From assembly GCA_019912965.1 (NCBI GenBank), contig JAIOHM010000196.1, positions 1-34,554 of the forward strand: a stretch of DNA of 34,554 nucleotides. Reading direction: 5' to 3'. A program made the position numbers and the translations under genes. The notes beneath the pieces were generated by a model. It was not told the DNA's origin, searched no databases, and saw only the letters and a list, made by a program, of their open reading frames with translations. The stretch comes from Anaerolineae bacterium. GTDB taxonomy: Bacteria > Chloroflexota > Anaerolineae > Aggregatilineales > Phototrophicaceae. Positions 16,472 through 24,705 of the stretch are shown one piece after another; the first letter of the stretch is position 1; every line of letters begins with the position of its first letter.

Positions 16472-19081
16472 ATGGCAGACACCAAGCATATTTTCATCAG
16501 TTATGCCCGTGAAGATGGGGCGGCGTTCGCACAGAAGCTCGATGATGCGCTGCGAACGAAAGGATTCCCAACGTGGCGGGATACACGCGGAATTGATCCA
16601 GCAAAGGATTTTACTGCTGAGATTGAAATAGCGATCAAGATGGCGCAGTGTATTGTAGCATGTATTACACCGGAAACGGAACGTGATAATAGCTTTGTGC
16701 GGCGGGAGATTCAATATGCATTGGTGGTGGGCAAGCCTGTAATTGTCGTGAAGGTAGATGCGAAAACACCTCCACCAATCCATGTGATTAACAATACTTG
16801 GGTTGAGTTCTACAAAGGGTGGGATGTAGCATTTAACCAGCTTAACACCATTCTGCAAAAATCTTCCGATGATTATCACTCCGCGGAATTATCCCCCAAA
16901 ACAGCTGACCCATTTCGACCTTATCTAGAAAACCTGTATGAACGAATTGTGCGGTTTCTGGATCAAGCGGTTATCAAACTGATTGATTTGACACCAGAGG
17001 CAACTCCAGAGGCGGTGAATATACCACTTGTTCACAAAGATATGTTGGATTTATTTTTTGAGGCACAAGGTATCGGGGAAGAAAACCCAAGCAAGCCCCA
17101 ACCGTTTCATACCTTCACTAAAGCTTTTGAGCATTATAAAGGACGCACATTGCTGTTGGGTGAACCCGGAGCAGGTAAGACGATTACTCTATTTGCTTTT
17201 GCCCGTGATGCGGTAGCTCGACGATTATCTGATTTATCTGCGCCATTACCAATAATGGGGTTGATTTCTAGTTGGAATGCAATGCAACAAATCTCTTTGG
17301 CTGACTGGTTAACGGAAGGCTATACAGAATTAGATGCTCAATATACTAAAGCTACGATTGAAGAGGGGAAGGCACTTTTATTGTTAGACGGATTGGATGA
17401 ATTAGGAGGAGAACAAGAGCTTAGTTTTAATAATGAAACAGAATACAACAATTACGCATCTAAATTGGGACATGTTACTGACACACGCTTTAAGACTAGT
17501 GAGAAAATAATTGTTCGATACGATCCTCGAAAAAGGTTTATGTCACAAATCTCAAAAAATAATTTGGTGACCATAACTTGCCGTATCAAAGATTATGCAG
17601 CAATCGGACAGAAAATTTCACTAAATGGTGCTGTAACTTTACGAGAATTAGATTCAAGACAAATGCAACTATATTTGACAGAGCAACCGGAATTATGGGC
17701 TGCGGCACAAGCAGATAAAGGGTTAAAAGCAATGCTACAAACCCCGTTGCTATTGAGTTTTTTTGCATTTGCTTATAGAGGTATGACCAGCGCAGAACGT
17801 CAACAGTTAAGCGACTTGAGTCAAAGTCCTGTAACCCTTAGAAATACTATTTTTGAGTATTATGTACGTGAGCGCTTTCGGCATGAGGTTCGTAAAAGAG
17901 GGCGTAAATTAAATTATGATTACCAAACTGTCAATACAATATTAGGAGCAGTGGCTAGTGAAGATGCCATAAGAGGGAAAGAAAATCAAATCCATATTCA
18001 AGATATTCAAAAAACTATGGATCATGACCCAACAGATTTCATTCAACAATGTCAAGAACTTCATATGTTGGTAAATTTAGATAATACTAGGTTCCGTTTC
18101 CTTCATTTACGACTACGGGATTGTTTTGCTGTTGAACCTTTAATTACCAATCTAAGAAAGACTAAAAGAGAAGATTCTGCTAAAGCATTGGGGCGAATTG
18201 GCGATGCGCGTGCTGTTGATGTGCTGATAGACTCTTTAGAAGATCCATCTCTACGATCCGTATCAGTTGAAGCATTGGCCCAAATTGGTATACCATCTAT
18301 TCAGTCACTGACTCTTGCTCTAAAAAATAACAATGCGGATGTGCGTCGTAGCATTACTGGAACACTAGGAAGAATTGCGAGTCCGCGCGCTATTGATCCT
18401 CTCATTGGAACATTACAAGATATTGATCCTAGTGTTCGCGCGAGTGCTGTTTGGGCATTAGGGCATATAGGTGATAAACGTGCTCTAGAGGCATTAATTA
18501 AAATTTTATCAGATGAGGATGCAGCTGTTCGGGTTTGGGGAGCTAGAGCATTAGAGAATATTGGTGATGAACGTGCGATAGATGCTTTAATTCAGGTACT
18601 CTCAGACGAAGATGTTGATGTGCGACGCAGTGTTGTAGAAACTCTAGGTCGTATAGGTGATGAGCGTGCAATAGATGCTTTAATTCAGGTACTCTCAGAT
18701 AAAAATGCTGATACGCGGCGCACGACAGCCGAGGCATTGGGGCGAATTAAGAGTGACAGGGCTGTTAATGCCCTAATCGTATCGTTAACAGATCATGATG
18801 TTCAAGTGCGTTACAGTTCCGCTAAATCTTTGGCGGAAATAGGATTACCTTCTGTTGAAGCTCTTATTAAAGTCTTGAATCACCCAAACACTGATCTGCA
18901 ATATGACGCTATTAGAGTATTGACTAGTATTGGGGCCCCAGTGATCAATTTGTTAATTGAGATGCTAAAAAATAAAGATCCCAATATACAAAATAAAGCA
19001 GTCAACACCCTAAGGAGAATTGGGACACCAGAAGCATTACAAGCCATGAAGAGATGGGAAGAGCAGGATAAGAAACAATAA
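16472..19081 (+). CDS. TIR-NACHT-HEAT protein, NLR-like immune receptor candidate
   Basis: An 869-residue STAND ATPase. The ATG at 16472 is chosen because it opens directly into the TIR domain; an upstream extension of 33 residues would be Gly/Cys-rich and unlike the family. TIR domain: residues 5-125, with HIFISYAREDG, the BB-loop-like region around WRDTRGIDP, and E79 in SFVRREIQYAL at the place of the catalytic glutamate of NAD-cleaving TIRs. NACHT ATPase: Walker A GEPGAGKT (230-237), Walker B LLLLDGLDEL (302-311), and TCRIKDY (369-375) after it; FRFLHLRLRDCF (541-552) closes the winged-helix part. HEAT/PBS-lyase-like repeats run from about 565 to the end, with two almost identical units. 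Architecture predicts a sensor (HEAT) that triggers oligomerisation (NACHT) and NAD+ loss (TIR). From about 17240 on, GC is far below that of neighbours. A second STAND gene follows after 145 bases. Confidence 0.9.
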   Translation: MADTKHIFISYAREDGAAFAQKLDDALRTKGFPTWRDTRGIDPAKDFTAEIEIAIKMAQCIVACITPETERDNSFVRREIQYALVVGKPVIVVKVDAKTPPPIHVINNTWVEFYKGWDVAFNQLNTILQKSSDDYHSAELSPKTADPFRPYLENLYERIVRFLDQAVIKLIDLTPEATPEAVNIPLVHKDMLDLFFEAQGIGEENPSKPQPFHTFTKAFEHYKGRTLLLGEPGAGKTITLFAFARDAVARRLSDLSAPLPIMGLISSWNAMQQISLADWLTEGYTELDAQYTKATIEEGKALLLLDGLDELGGEQELSFNNETEYNNYASKLGHVTDTRFKTSEKIIVRYDPRKRFMSQISKNNLVTITCRIKDYAAIGQKISLNGAVTLRELDSRQMQLYLTEQPELWAAAQADKGLKAMLQTPLLLSFFAFAYRGMTSAERQQLSDLSQSPVTLRNTIFEYYVRERFRHEVRKRGRKLNYDYQTVNTILGAVASEDAIRGKENQIHIQDIQKTMDHDPTDFIQQCQELHMLVNLDNTRFRFLHLRLRDCFAVEPLITNLRKTKREDSAKALGRIGDARAVDVLIDSLEDPSLRSVSVEALAQIGIPSIQSLTLALKNNNADVRRSITGTLGRIASPRAIDPLIGTLQDIDPSVRASAVWALGHIGDKRALEALIKILSDEDAAVRVWGARALENIGDERAIDALIQVLSDEDVDVRRSVVETLGRIGDERAIDALIQVLSDKNADTRRTTAEALGRIKSDRAVNALIVSLTDHDVQVRYSSAKSLAEIGLPSVEALIKVLNHPNTDLQYDAIRVLTSIGAPVINLLIEMLKNKDPNIQNKAVNTLRRIGTPEALQAMKRWEEQDKKQ

Positions 19082-19158
19082 GATAGGACTGTTCTACCAG
19101 TGTGTGCTTCCCGTAGGTGTATGCCTCGCGTGCCTTAATTTCCCAATCCTCGCATTCA

Positions 19159-19167
19159 TGTTATACT
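19159..19167 (+). promoter_or_regulatory. Extended -10 promoter before the second STAND gene
   Basis: TGTTATACT at 19159-19167 is a TGn-extended -10 element 60 bases before the ATG at 19227. It suggests that the second STAND gene has its own promoter and need not be co-transcribed with the TIR-NACHT gene. Confidence 0.5.
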
Positions 19168-19226
19168 TCCCGTAAATCTTTCCGAACCTTGCGTGTTTAC
19201 AAATTACTACAAGGCGTGGTGGTGCG

Positions 19227-21761
19227 ATGGCCGATTTCCCTTCTCACGAAGCCCCGGCCCATAAAGCTGGTGCTTTACCCGTGATGCTCCCCGGTAAGCT
19301 GACCGGACGCGATTTACTGCTGGCACAGGTTTATTCTCATTTGAAGGCCAACAAGCCGGTGCTGCTGTACGGTGCGGCGGGAATCGGCAAGACGGCGCTG
19401 GCCGCAGCCCTCGCCAGCGCGTACACCGATCTCCCCGGTGGGGCGCTGTGGCTGAATGTCGAAAATGCCACACTGGACGAGCTGATCGTGCGGGTGGGGC
19501 GGGCCTACGATGTGGCCGAAATTATGAGCGCCAATACGCCGCTGGGGTTGGTCGGCGCGGCAGCCAGTACGCTCACCAGCCAAAAACCGCTGCTGGTGCT
19601 GGATGGGCGGCATAACGCGGTGGGCACGATGGATTTCATCATGCGCTGCGCCAACGATTTACCCGCTATTCTGATTTCCAATGAGCCGATTGACGGGCCG
19701 TGGACACCGATCAATGTCGGTGTGTTGGATGCCGAACCCGCGATGGCGCTGCTCAAAAATCTGGCAGGGCTGGACGGGCAGGCCGGAATTGATGACGATC
19801 TGGACGAACTCGCCAGCATCCTCGACTACAATCCGTATGCAATTGTGATCGCCGCCGGGACACTGCGTACCAGCAAGCAGCCACCCGCCACTTATTTACA
19901 AGCCTTTGAACAAATACCGAGCAGCAGCGGGGCAACTCCGCCGCTGTTGGCGCTGACGATTGGTTTCCGCAGTCTGCATAAATCGCTTCAGGGCATTTTG
20001 CTGATGCTGGGCGCGAGCTTTACAGGCGGGGCATCGGCTGAATTATTGAGCCTGATGGCGGGTGCGCCACAGGAAACCGTTGAGCAGGTCATGAATATGC
20101 TGGCCGCCAGCTATGTGGTCGAACGGTTTCAGCGTTATGAAGCCCCCTACTATCACCTGCATGATATTACGGCTGGGTTCGCCCAAACGTGGCTGCGATC
20201 ACAGGGACAACTCGATACGCTGCACGCCAAAGTGCGTGATGCGGTGGTGGATTACGTCAAAAAGTACAGCGTGGATAGTCCAGCGGCGCACGACAAACTG
20301 GCGACCGAGATGGACATGATTATGGAAGTCGCGCGCTGGTGTGCCGAAAATGGCGACCGTGATTCGGTCAACCAGATTGTGGTCAGTCTGACGCAGGCGG
20401 GCAGTTTCATCAGCGAACGCGGTTATGTGTTTGAACTGCTGCAACTGCGCGAAATGGCTTCCAGCTATACGCAGCCCTTCCCCGGTAATCCGACGCCTTC
20501 GGCACTACCTATGGAACCGGCTGTTTATGACAGCGACGATGTGGTTGAAGATGAAGACGACTTCGAAGACGAAGATGATTTCGAGGATGATGAGGACTTC
20601 GCGGATGAAGATGACCTCGAAGAAGACGACGATTTTGATGACGAGGACGAAAGCGCAGTCGCATCGGCATCCAGCGCGGCGGTGGCTTCCCTGCTGGAGT
20701 TAGAAGAAGACTCGCAGGCAGTACCTATATCGGGCGATGCATTAAGCCAGTTACAGGCGGCGCTGCGGACGGCCAAGCAGGAACATGCGACCGAACGCGA
20801 GGCCGAACTGCTGGAAAAAATCGGTCAAATTCAGGCCGAACGCCGGATGGATACTGAGGCTATCGTCACTTACAGCGAGGCACTGACGGCTTACGAAACG
20901 CTGGACGAGGTAGAAGGCATCCTCAAGACGCTGGATACCCTTTCGGCGCTGATGGTCAAAACCGAGAATTCTAACGCGGCAGTGATGCACGCCACACGCG
21001 GCATCGGACTAGCGGAAGAAATCGGCGATCTGGAAAGCAAAATGCATCTGCTGGTCACGCTGGCGGACGCTCGACAGCAGTTGGGCGAAAGCGGCGAGGC
21101 CATGCGGAATTATGGGCAGTCGCTGGAGATTGCCCGCAACGAAGGCGACGAACAAAACGAGGCGCTGATTCTGTACAAGCTGGGTTACGCCCAATTGGAT
21201 AACAGCCAACCGGAAGTCGCGGCAGATACGTGGGAACAGGCGTTGAAATTATTCCGGGGACAGAGCAAGCGGGATTATGAAGGCCGGGTGCTGGGTGCGC
21301 TGGGCTCGGCTTATGGCGATCTTTCACGGTGGGAAGAAGCCATCAACTTCCACACGTCGGCGCTGTATATCGCCCGCGAGGTCAAGGATAAAGAAGTCGA
21401 GGCGCTGGAACTGAGCAATCTGGGTTATGCCAGTGTGCAGGCCAACCAGTTGGGGCAGGCTGTGACGCGCTATCGTCAAGCGCTGCATCTGGCGTATCAA
21501 GCCGACGACCGCGATAACATCATCAGCAATATCGTGGACTTGGTGCGACTGCTGGTTGAAAGTCAGAAGCATCTGGACATTGCTGATCTGCTGATTAATT
21601 CGGCTCTGCCGCTTGACCCGACCGACCGCGATGTGCTGAAACTGAAAGAACGCATCACCGCCGCCAAAATGCAGGCCTACGCCAGCGATGTCAAACTGCT
21701 GCCCGTCAACGGCACGGCGAAAGATTACGCGGCGAATGCCTATAAGCTGTTGGATGGTTAG
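19227..21761 (+). CDS. STAND ATPase with acidic linker and TPR repeats
   Basis: An 844-residue cytoplasmic protein. The N-terminal ATPase looks like the NB-ARC/SWACOS type of STAND proteins: LTGRDLLLAQVYSHL before Walker A GAAGIGKT (49-56), then PLLVLDGRHN (121-130) where Walker B would be LVLDD, and ILISNEP (148-154) as sensor region. A winged-helix part with YYHLHDITAGFAQTWL lies near 310-330. Residues about 435-476 are almost only Asp and Glu with spaced Phe (for example DEDDFEDEDDFEDDEDFADE). From about 505 to 830 tetratricopeptide repeats follow (for example ALGSAYGDLSRWEEAINFHT). STAND proteins act as ligand-triggered switches in regulation or defence. The second acidic residue of Walker B is replaced by Gly, so ATP hydrolysis may be weak. 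GC is high, unlike the TIR-NACHT gene upstream, so a shared origin is doubtful. The ribosome-binding site is weak. Confidence 0.8.
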   Translation: MADFPSHEAPAHKAGALPVMLPGKLTGRDLLLAQVYSHLKANKPVLLYGAAGIGKTALAAALASAYTDLPGGALWLNVENATLDELIVRVGRAYDVAEIMSANTPLGLVGAAASTLTSQKPLLVLDGRHNAVGTMDFIMRCANDLPAILISNEPIDGPWTPINVGVLDAEPAMALLKNLAGLDGQAGIDDDLDELASILDYNPYAIVIAAGTLRTSKQPPATYLQAFEQIPSSSGATPPLLALTIGFRSLHKSLQGILLMLGASFTGGASAELLSLMAGAPQETVEQVMNMLAASYVVERFQRYEAPYYHLHDITAGFAQTWLRSQGQLDTLHAKVRDAVVDYVKKYSVDSPAAHDKLATEMDMIMEVARWCAENGDRDSVNQIVVSLTQAGSFISERGYVFELLQLREMASSYTQPFPGNPTPSALPMEPAVYDSDDVVEDEDDFEDEDDFEDDEDFADEDDLEEDDDFDDEDESAVASASSAAVASLLELEEDSQAVPISGDALSQLQAALRTAKQEHATEREAELLEKIGQIQAERRMDTEAIVTYSEALTAYETLDEVEGILKTLDTLSALMVKTENSNAAVMHATRGIGLAEEIGDLESKMHLLVTLADARQQLGESGEAMRNYGQSLEIARNEGDEQNEALILYKLGYAQLDNSQPEVAADTWEQALKLFRGQSKRDYEGRVLGALGSAYGDLSRWEEAINFHTSALYIAREVKDKEVEALELSNLGYASVQANQLGQAVTRYRQALHLAYQADDRDNIISNIVDLVRLLVESQKHLDIADLLINSALPLDPTDRDVLKLKERITAAKMQAYASDVKLLPVNGTAKDYAANAYKLLDG

Positions 21762-21772
21762 GTAGTTTTCGG

Positions 21773-21816
21773 TTATCAGTAAAAGACGCAGACTTTAAGG
21801 CTAAAAACTGATAACT
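21773..21816. repeat. Inverted repeat after the second STAND gene
   Basis: GTTATCAGT (21773-21781) and ACTGATAAC (21808-21816) are perfect inverted nine-mers separated by 26 bases. It begins 12 bases after the stop codon. No T run follows, so it is not a clear terminator. Confidence 0.5.
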
Positions 21817-21841
21817 TAAACGTTCCGGTGACGCCGCCGCG

Positions 21842-21873
21842 CGTAGGGGGCGTGGAGTTTCTTGCGCCCCTGC
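21842..21873. repeat. Diverged GTAGGGGC-type palindrome
   Basis: GTAGGGGGCG (21842-21851) and CGCCCCTGC (21865-21873) form an imperfect dyad. Its arms resemble those of the palindromes at 28649-28676 and 32169-32197, but its centre differs, so membership in that family is uncertain. Confidence 0.4.
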
Positions 21874-21925
21874 GGACGGCATAGATCAATCGGGTGAGGT
21901 GTGTCTCGCCCGCCATAAGGACAAC

Positions 21926-22243
21926 ATGGCTGAATTGGATTTTCTGGGTTTAGTCCAGGAACATGAACGTACATGGGGCACGGAAACCTACACTAGCCGC
22001 CCCGGCCTGAGCGATTTTCTGCAAGCCGCAGTGGTCGTATTCTGGCATCCGACCGATAAAACCAACGGACGCTACACGGCGACGCTGCACAAAAGTCTGG
22101 ATGAAGTTGAGCAGTATTTCGCCAAGCTGTTGTTCCGGGCACAGTTGGAAGTCCCCAAGCAGCGGGTGTACCGTATATTTGCCAAAACCAAAGAAGTTCG
22201 CGTAAAATCTGTACAGGTCAGTTTTGAGACGGTGGATAAATAG
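21926..22243 (+). CDS. Small conserved-looking protein of unknown function
   Basis: A 105-residue soluble protein that I do not recognise. The ATG at 21926 follows AAGGAC and is preferred to an upstream in-frame start whose nine residues look non-coding. It opens MAELDFLGLVQEHERTWG, has a hydrophobic strand (AAVVVFWHP) and many basic residues near the end (RIFAKTKEVRVKSVQVSF). No motif, membrane segment or cysteine pattern is present. It lies 164 bases after the STAND-TPR gene on the same strand, with two inverted repeats between, so it may or may not be co-transcribed. A strong hairpin follows. Confidence 0.6.
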   Translation: MAELDFLGLVQEHERTWGTETYTSRPGLSDFLQAAVVVFWHPTDKTNGRYTATLHKSLDEVEQYFAKLLFRAQLEVPKQRVYRIFAKTKEVRVKSVQVSFETVDK

Positions 22244-22300
22244 CTTATGCTTTCGCCCCCACGTTAGTTCGTATTAACCTCTAATTGCATCGTTTGTTTT

Positions 22301-22333
22301 CAGGCGAGCCGCCATGCTGCGGGTCGCCTGTTT
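22301..22333 (+). terminator. Hairpin terminator before the MFS gene
   Basis: CAGGCGA (22301-22307) with CCGC (309-312) pairs with GCGG and TCGCCTG (22319-22330) with a single mismatch, then TTTGCATTT. A TTTT run also precedes the stem, so the hairpin may work on both strands. Confidence 0.55.
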
Positions 22334-22377
22334 GCATTTCCCCATTTATCCCAATCTCAGACAAAGGACAACTGCAT

Positions 22378-23565
22378 ATGACGGCTTTGATTCGACGGCG
22401 TTTACGCTTGCCCGCAGCTTTCGTGTTGGTACTGTTGGCGATTGAGCTGCTGGATGAACTGGTATTTGGAATGCGGGAGGCAGCATGGCCGCTGGTGCGT
22501 AATGATTTGGGTCTGAATTATGTCCAGATTGGCTTGCTGTTGAGCATTCCCGAATTGGTCGCCAGCCTGATTGAACCGGTGCTGGGTATTCTGGCAGATA
22601 CATGGAAACGGCGTGTGTTGATTCTGGGCGGCGGGGTGTGCTTCGCTATTGCCTGTTTCCTCAGCGGTGTCAGCACAGGTTTTATCCCGCTGTTGATCGC
22701 CATGATTCTGTTCTATCCAGCATCCGGCGCCTTCGTGGCGTTGTCGCAGGCGGCGTTGATGGATCATGACCCAGCACGGCATGAACACAATATGGCACGC
22801 TGGACGCTGGCGGGGTCGGTGGGTGTGGTCGGTGGGCCGCTTTTGCTGGGCGCGGGGATGGCGTTGGGCATCGGCTGGCGCGGTGTGTACGTTGGACTAG
22901 CCATTATGAGTCTGGCGCTGGTGGTGGTGGCGTGGCGTTTCCCCTTCCCCAATGGCGCAAGCGAGGCTGAAGCTGATGCACCCGGTTTTTGGGACGGGGT
23001 AAAGAATGCATTGACAGCACTCCGGCGGGGGGCGGTGCTGCGGTGGTTCATCCTGCTGGAGTTTTCCAATTTCATGCTGGATATTCTGCTGGGCTATCTG
23101 GCGCTGTACTTCGTGGATGTGGTGGGAGTCAATGAGGCTGAGGCTGGAATCGCGGTGGCGATCTGGACGGGTGTAGGTTTGCTGGGCGATATTCTGCTGA
23201 TTCCACTGCTGGAACGGGTGCGGGGGCTGGTTTATCTGCGTTACAGCGCGGCAATCGAGCTGGTGCTGTTTGTAGCCTTTTTGCTGGCTGAACCGATTCC
23301 CTTAAAACTGGCCCTGCTCGGATTGGTCGGGTTCTTCAACTCCGGCTGGTATTCAATTTTGCAGGGACAGGTCTATACGGCGATGCCGGGGCAAAGCGGG
23401 ACGGTGATGGCGCTGGATAATATCGTCGGCTTTTTTACCCCTGTTATTCCACTGCTGTTAGGCGCGTTGGCTGAACGTTTCGGGTTAGGCCCGACTCTGT
23501 GGCTGCTCCTGTTAGGGCCAATCGCGCTGCTGATTGGCATTCCGAGGCAAGGAAAAGGGAAGTAA
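22378..23565 (+). CDS. MFS transporter
   Basis: A 395-residue major facilitator protein with about 12 hydrophobic segments. The ATG at 22378 is preceded by AAAGGACA and gives the usual MFS length; an in-frame start 31 codons earlier has no site and would overlap the hairpin. The MFS motif A region between helices 2 and 3 is GILADTWKRRVLILGG, and ALMDHDPARHEHNMARW lies after helix 4. Acidic residues in the first helix (LLAIELLDELVFG) suggest proton coupling. The substrate is unknown. The AraC regulator follows on the same strand and may control it. The stop codon TAA runs straight into a period-7 array. Confidence 0.85.
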   Translation: MTALIRRRLRLPAAFVLVLLAIELLDELVFGMREAAWPLVRNDLGLNYVQIGLLLSIPELVASLIEPVLGILADTWKRRVLILGGGVCFAIACFLSGVSTGFIPLLIAMILFYPASGAFVALSQAALMDHDPARHEHNMARWTLAGSVGVVGGPLLLGAGMALGIGWRGVYVGLAIMSLALVVVAWRFPFPNGASEAEADAPGFWDGVKNALTALRRGAVLRWFILLEFSNFMLDILLGYLALYFVDVVGVNEAEAGIAVAIWTGVGLLGDILLIPLLERVRGLVYLRYSAAIELVLFVAFLLAEPIPLKLALLGLVGFFNSGWYSILQGQVYTAMPGQSGTVMALDNIVGFFTPVIPLLLGALAERFGLGPTLWLLLLGPIALLIGIPRQGKGK

Positions 23566-23627
23566 TGAGGTATGAGGTATGAGTACAAAATGAGGAGAGT
23601 ACAAAGTGCTGAGTACGGGGTAGTGAG
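23565..23627 (+). repeat. Period-7 array after the MFS gene
   Basis: ATGAGGT occurs twice and is followed by ATGAGTA (23565-23585). Further on AGTGCTG, AGTACGG and GGTAGTG units occur (23605-23625). The first unit shares its A with the MFS stop codon. Confidence 0.65.
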
Positions 23628-23704
23628 TGAAAAGCAGGTGGAAATGGGTGGTTATTGATCTGCGATGGGGATAAAGTCATGATGTGAAGAAGTTTGGGGA
23701 TGTT

Positions 23705-24568
23705 ATGGACAAGCAGGACAGCACCAAAATCTGGAGCGTGCCGCATCTGGATGGGCTGAGTTTGCTGCGGGCGAACTTCGTCACTTACAGCTTCGCGCGG
23801 CATATGCACGACGACTATTTCGTGATCGGCATGGTCGAAGCCGGGATGCAAAAGTTTGCTTATCGGCGCGACCAATACATCACCCCGCCGACCGGAATCA
23901 TCGTGATTAATCCCGGCGAACCGCACACGGGCGAGGCCGCGATTGAAACCGGATTTCGTTACCGTGCGCTCTATCCCAGCCTGAACCTGATGCAGCACAT
24001 CACCTCCGAGATCAAAGGTCGTCCGCACGATTTACCCTTCTTTCCCCAACCCGTCATCCATGATCGGGCATTATTCAGCGCCATTTACCAGATGCACACG
24101 GCATTGGAAACGGCGACCTCAACGCTGGAACACGAATCGCGGTTTTTGTGGGCGGTAGCGCAGTTGATTACCCGACATGCCGACGCCGGATTGAATCTTC
24201 AACCTATCGGGCGGGAACGAATCGAAATTCAGCGGGTGCGGCACTTATTAGAAGAACGTTACGCCGACGACATCAAACTGGATGAACTGGCGCAGGTTGT
24301 TCACTGGAATCCGTTTTACCTGCTGCGGGTTTTCCGCAACGAGATCGGTTTACCGCCTCATGCGTATCTGGAAAATGTGCGCGTGCGGCAGGCACAGTAT
24401 CGACTGCGTGAAGGGATGGCGCTGGCACAGGTGGCTTATGAAACCGGGTTCAGCAGCCAGAGCCACTTCAACCGCAGCTTTAAGCGGTTCATCGGCGTCA
24501 CACCGGGGCAGTACGCCAAACAGGTCAATATTTTGAAAGACGCAAGTGATGATAACCCTTTATCCTGA
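23705..24568 (+). CDS. AraC-family transcriptional regulator with cupin-type sensor domain
   Basis: A 287-residue regulator. The N-terminal AraC-binding cupin covers about residues 15-150 (FARHMHDDYFVIGMVEAGMQ, with PPTGIIVINPGEPHTGE). The C-terminal double helix-turn-helix spans about 185-280: LDELAQVVHWNPFYLLRVFR and VAYETGFSSQSHFNRSFKRF followed by GVTPGQYAK, the family signature. The ATG at 23705 is chosen with GGGGA upstream; a GTG at 23684 is possible. It is likely to control the flanking MFS transporters or the YbaK-like gene, which is an inference from position only. Confidence 0.9.
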   Translation: MDKQDSTKIWSVPHLDGLSLLRANFVTYSFARHMHDDYFVIGMVEAGMQKFAYRRDQYITPPTGIIVINPGEPHTGEAAIETGFRYRALYPSLNLMQHITSEIKGRPHDLPFFPQPVIHDRALFSAIYQMHTALETATSTLEHESRFLWAVAQLITRHADAGLNLQPIGRERIEIQRVRHLLEERYADDIKLDELAQVVHWNPFYLLRVFRNEIGLPPHAYLENVRVRQAQYRLREGMALAQVAYETGFSSQSHFNRSFKRFIGVTPGQYAKQVNILKDASDDNPLS

Positions 24569-24601
24569 TGCGAAATGAGCATACTTTCTATCTAAATTTA
24601 C

Positions 24602-24641
24602 CCCTAACCCCAGCCCTTCCCCCGCACGCGAGGGAAGGGAG
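24602..24641. repeat. CCCTTCCC palindromic intergenic element
   Basis: CCCTTCCC (24614-24621) and GGGAAGGG (24632-24639) form an eight-base-pair stem preceded by CCCCTAACCCCAG. Elements of this look are common as dispersed spacers in some bacteria. No T run follows, so I do not call it a terminator. The window shows only this copy. Confidence 0.5.
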
Positions 24642-24705
24642 CAAAACGGAATACGTGGTGGTGTGGGCAGGCAGTTTATAGGTAGAGCATCAGGAGAAAT
24701 GTATT

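Noticed and set aside
16358..16879. Minus-strand frame of 173 codons opposite the TIR domain
   Set aside because: Shadow of the TIR coding strand; the plus-strand frame has clear family motifs.
20525..20776. Minus-strand frame rich in Ser and Lys
   Set aside because: It is the antisense reading of the Asp/Glu tract of the STAND-TPR gene.
23684..23704. Earlier GTG start for the AraC regulator
   Set aside because: Adds only seven residues without a better ribosome-binding site; left as an alternative.
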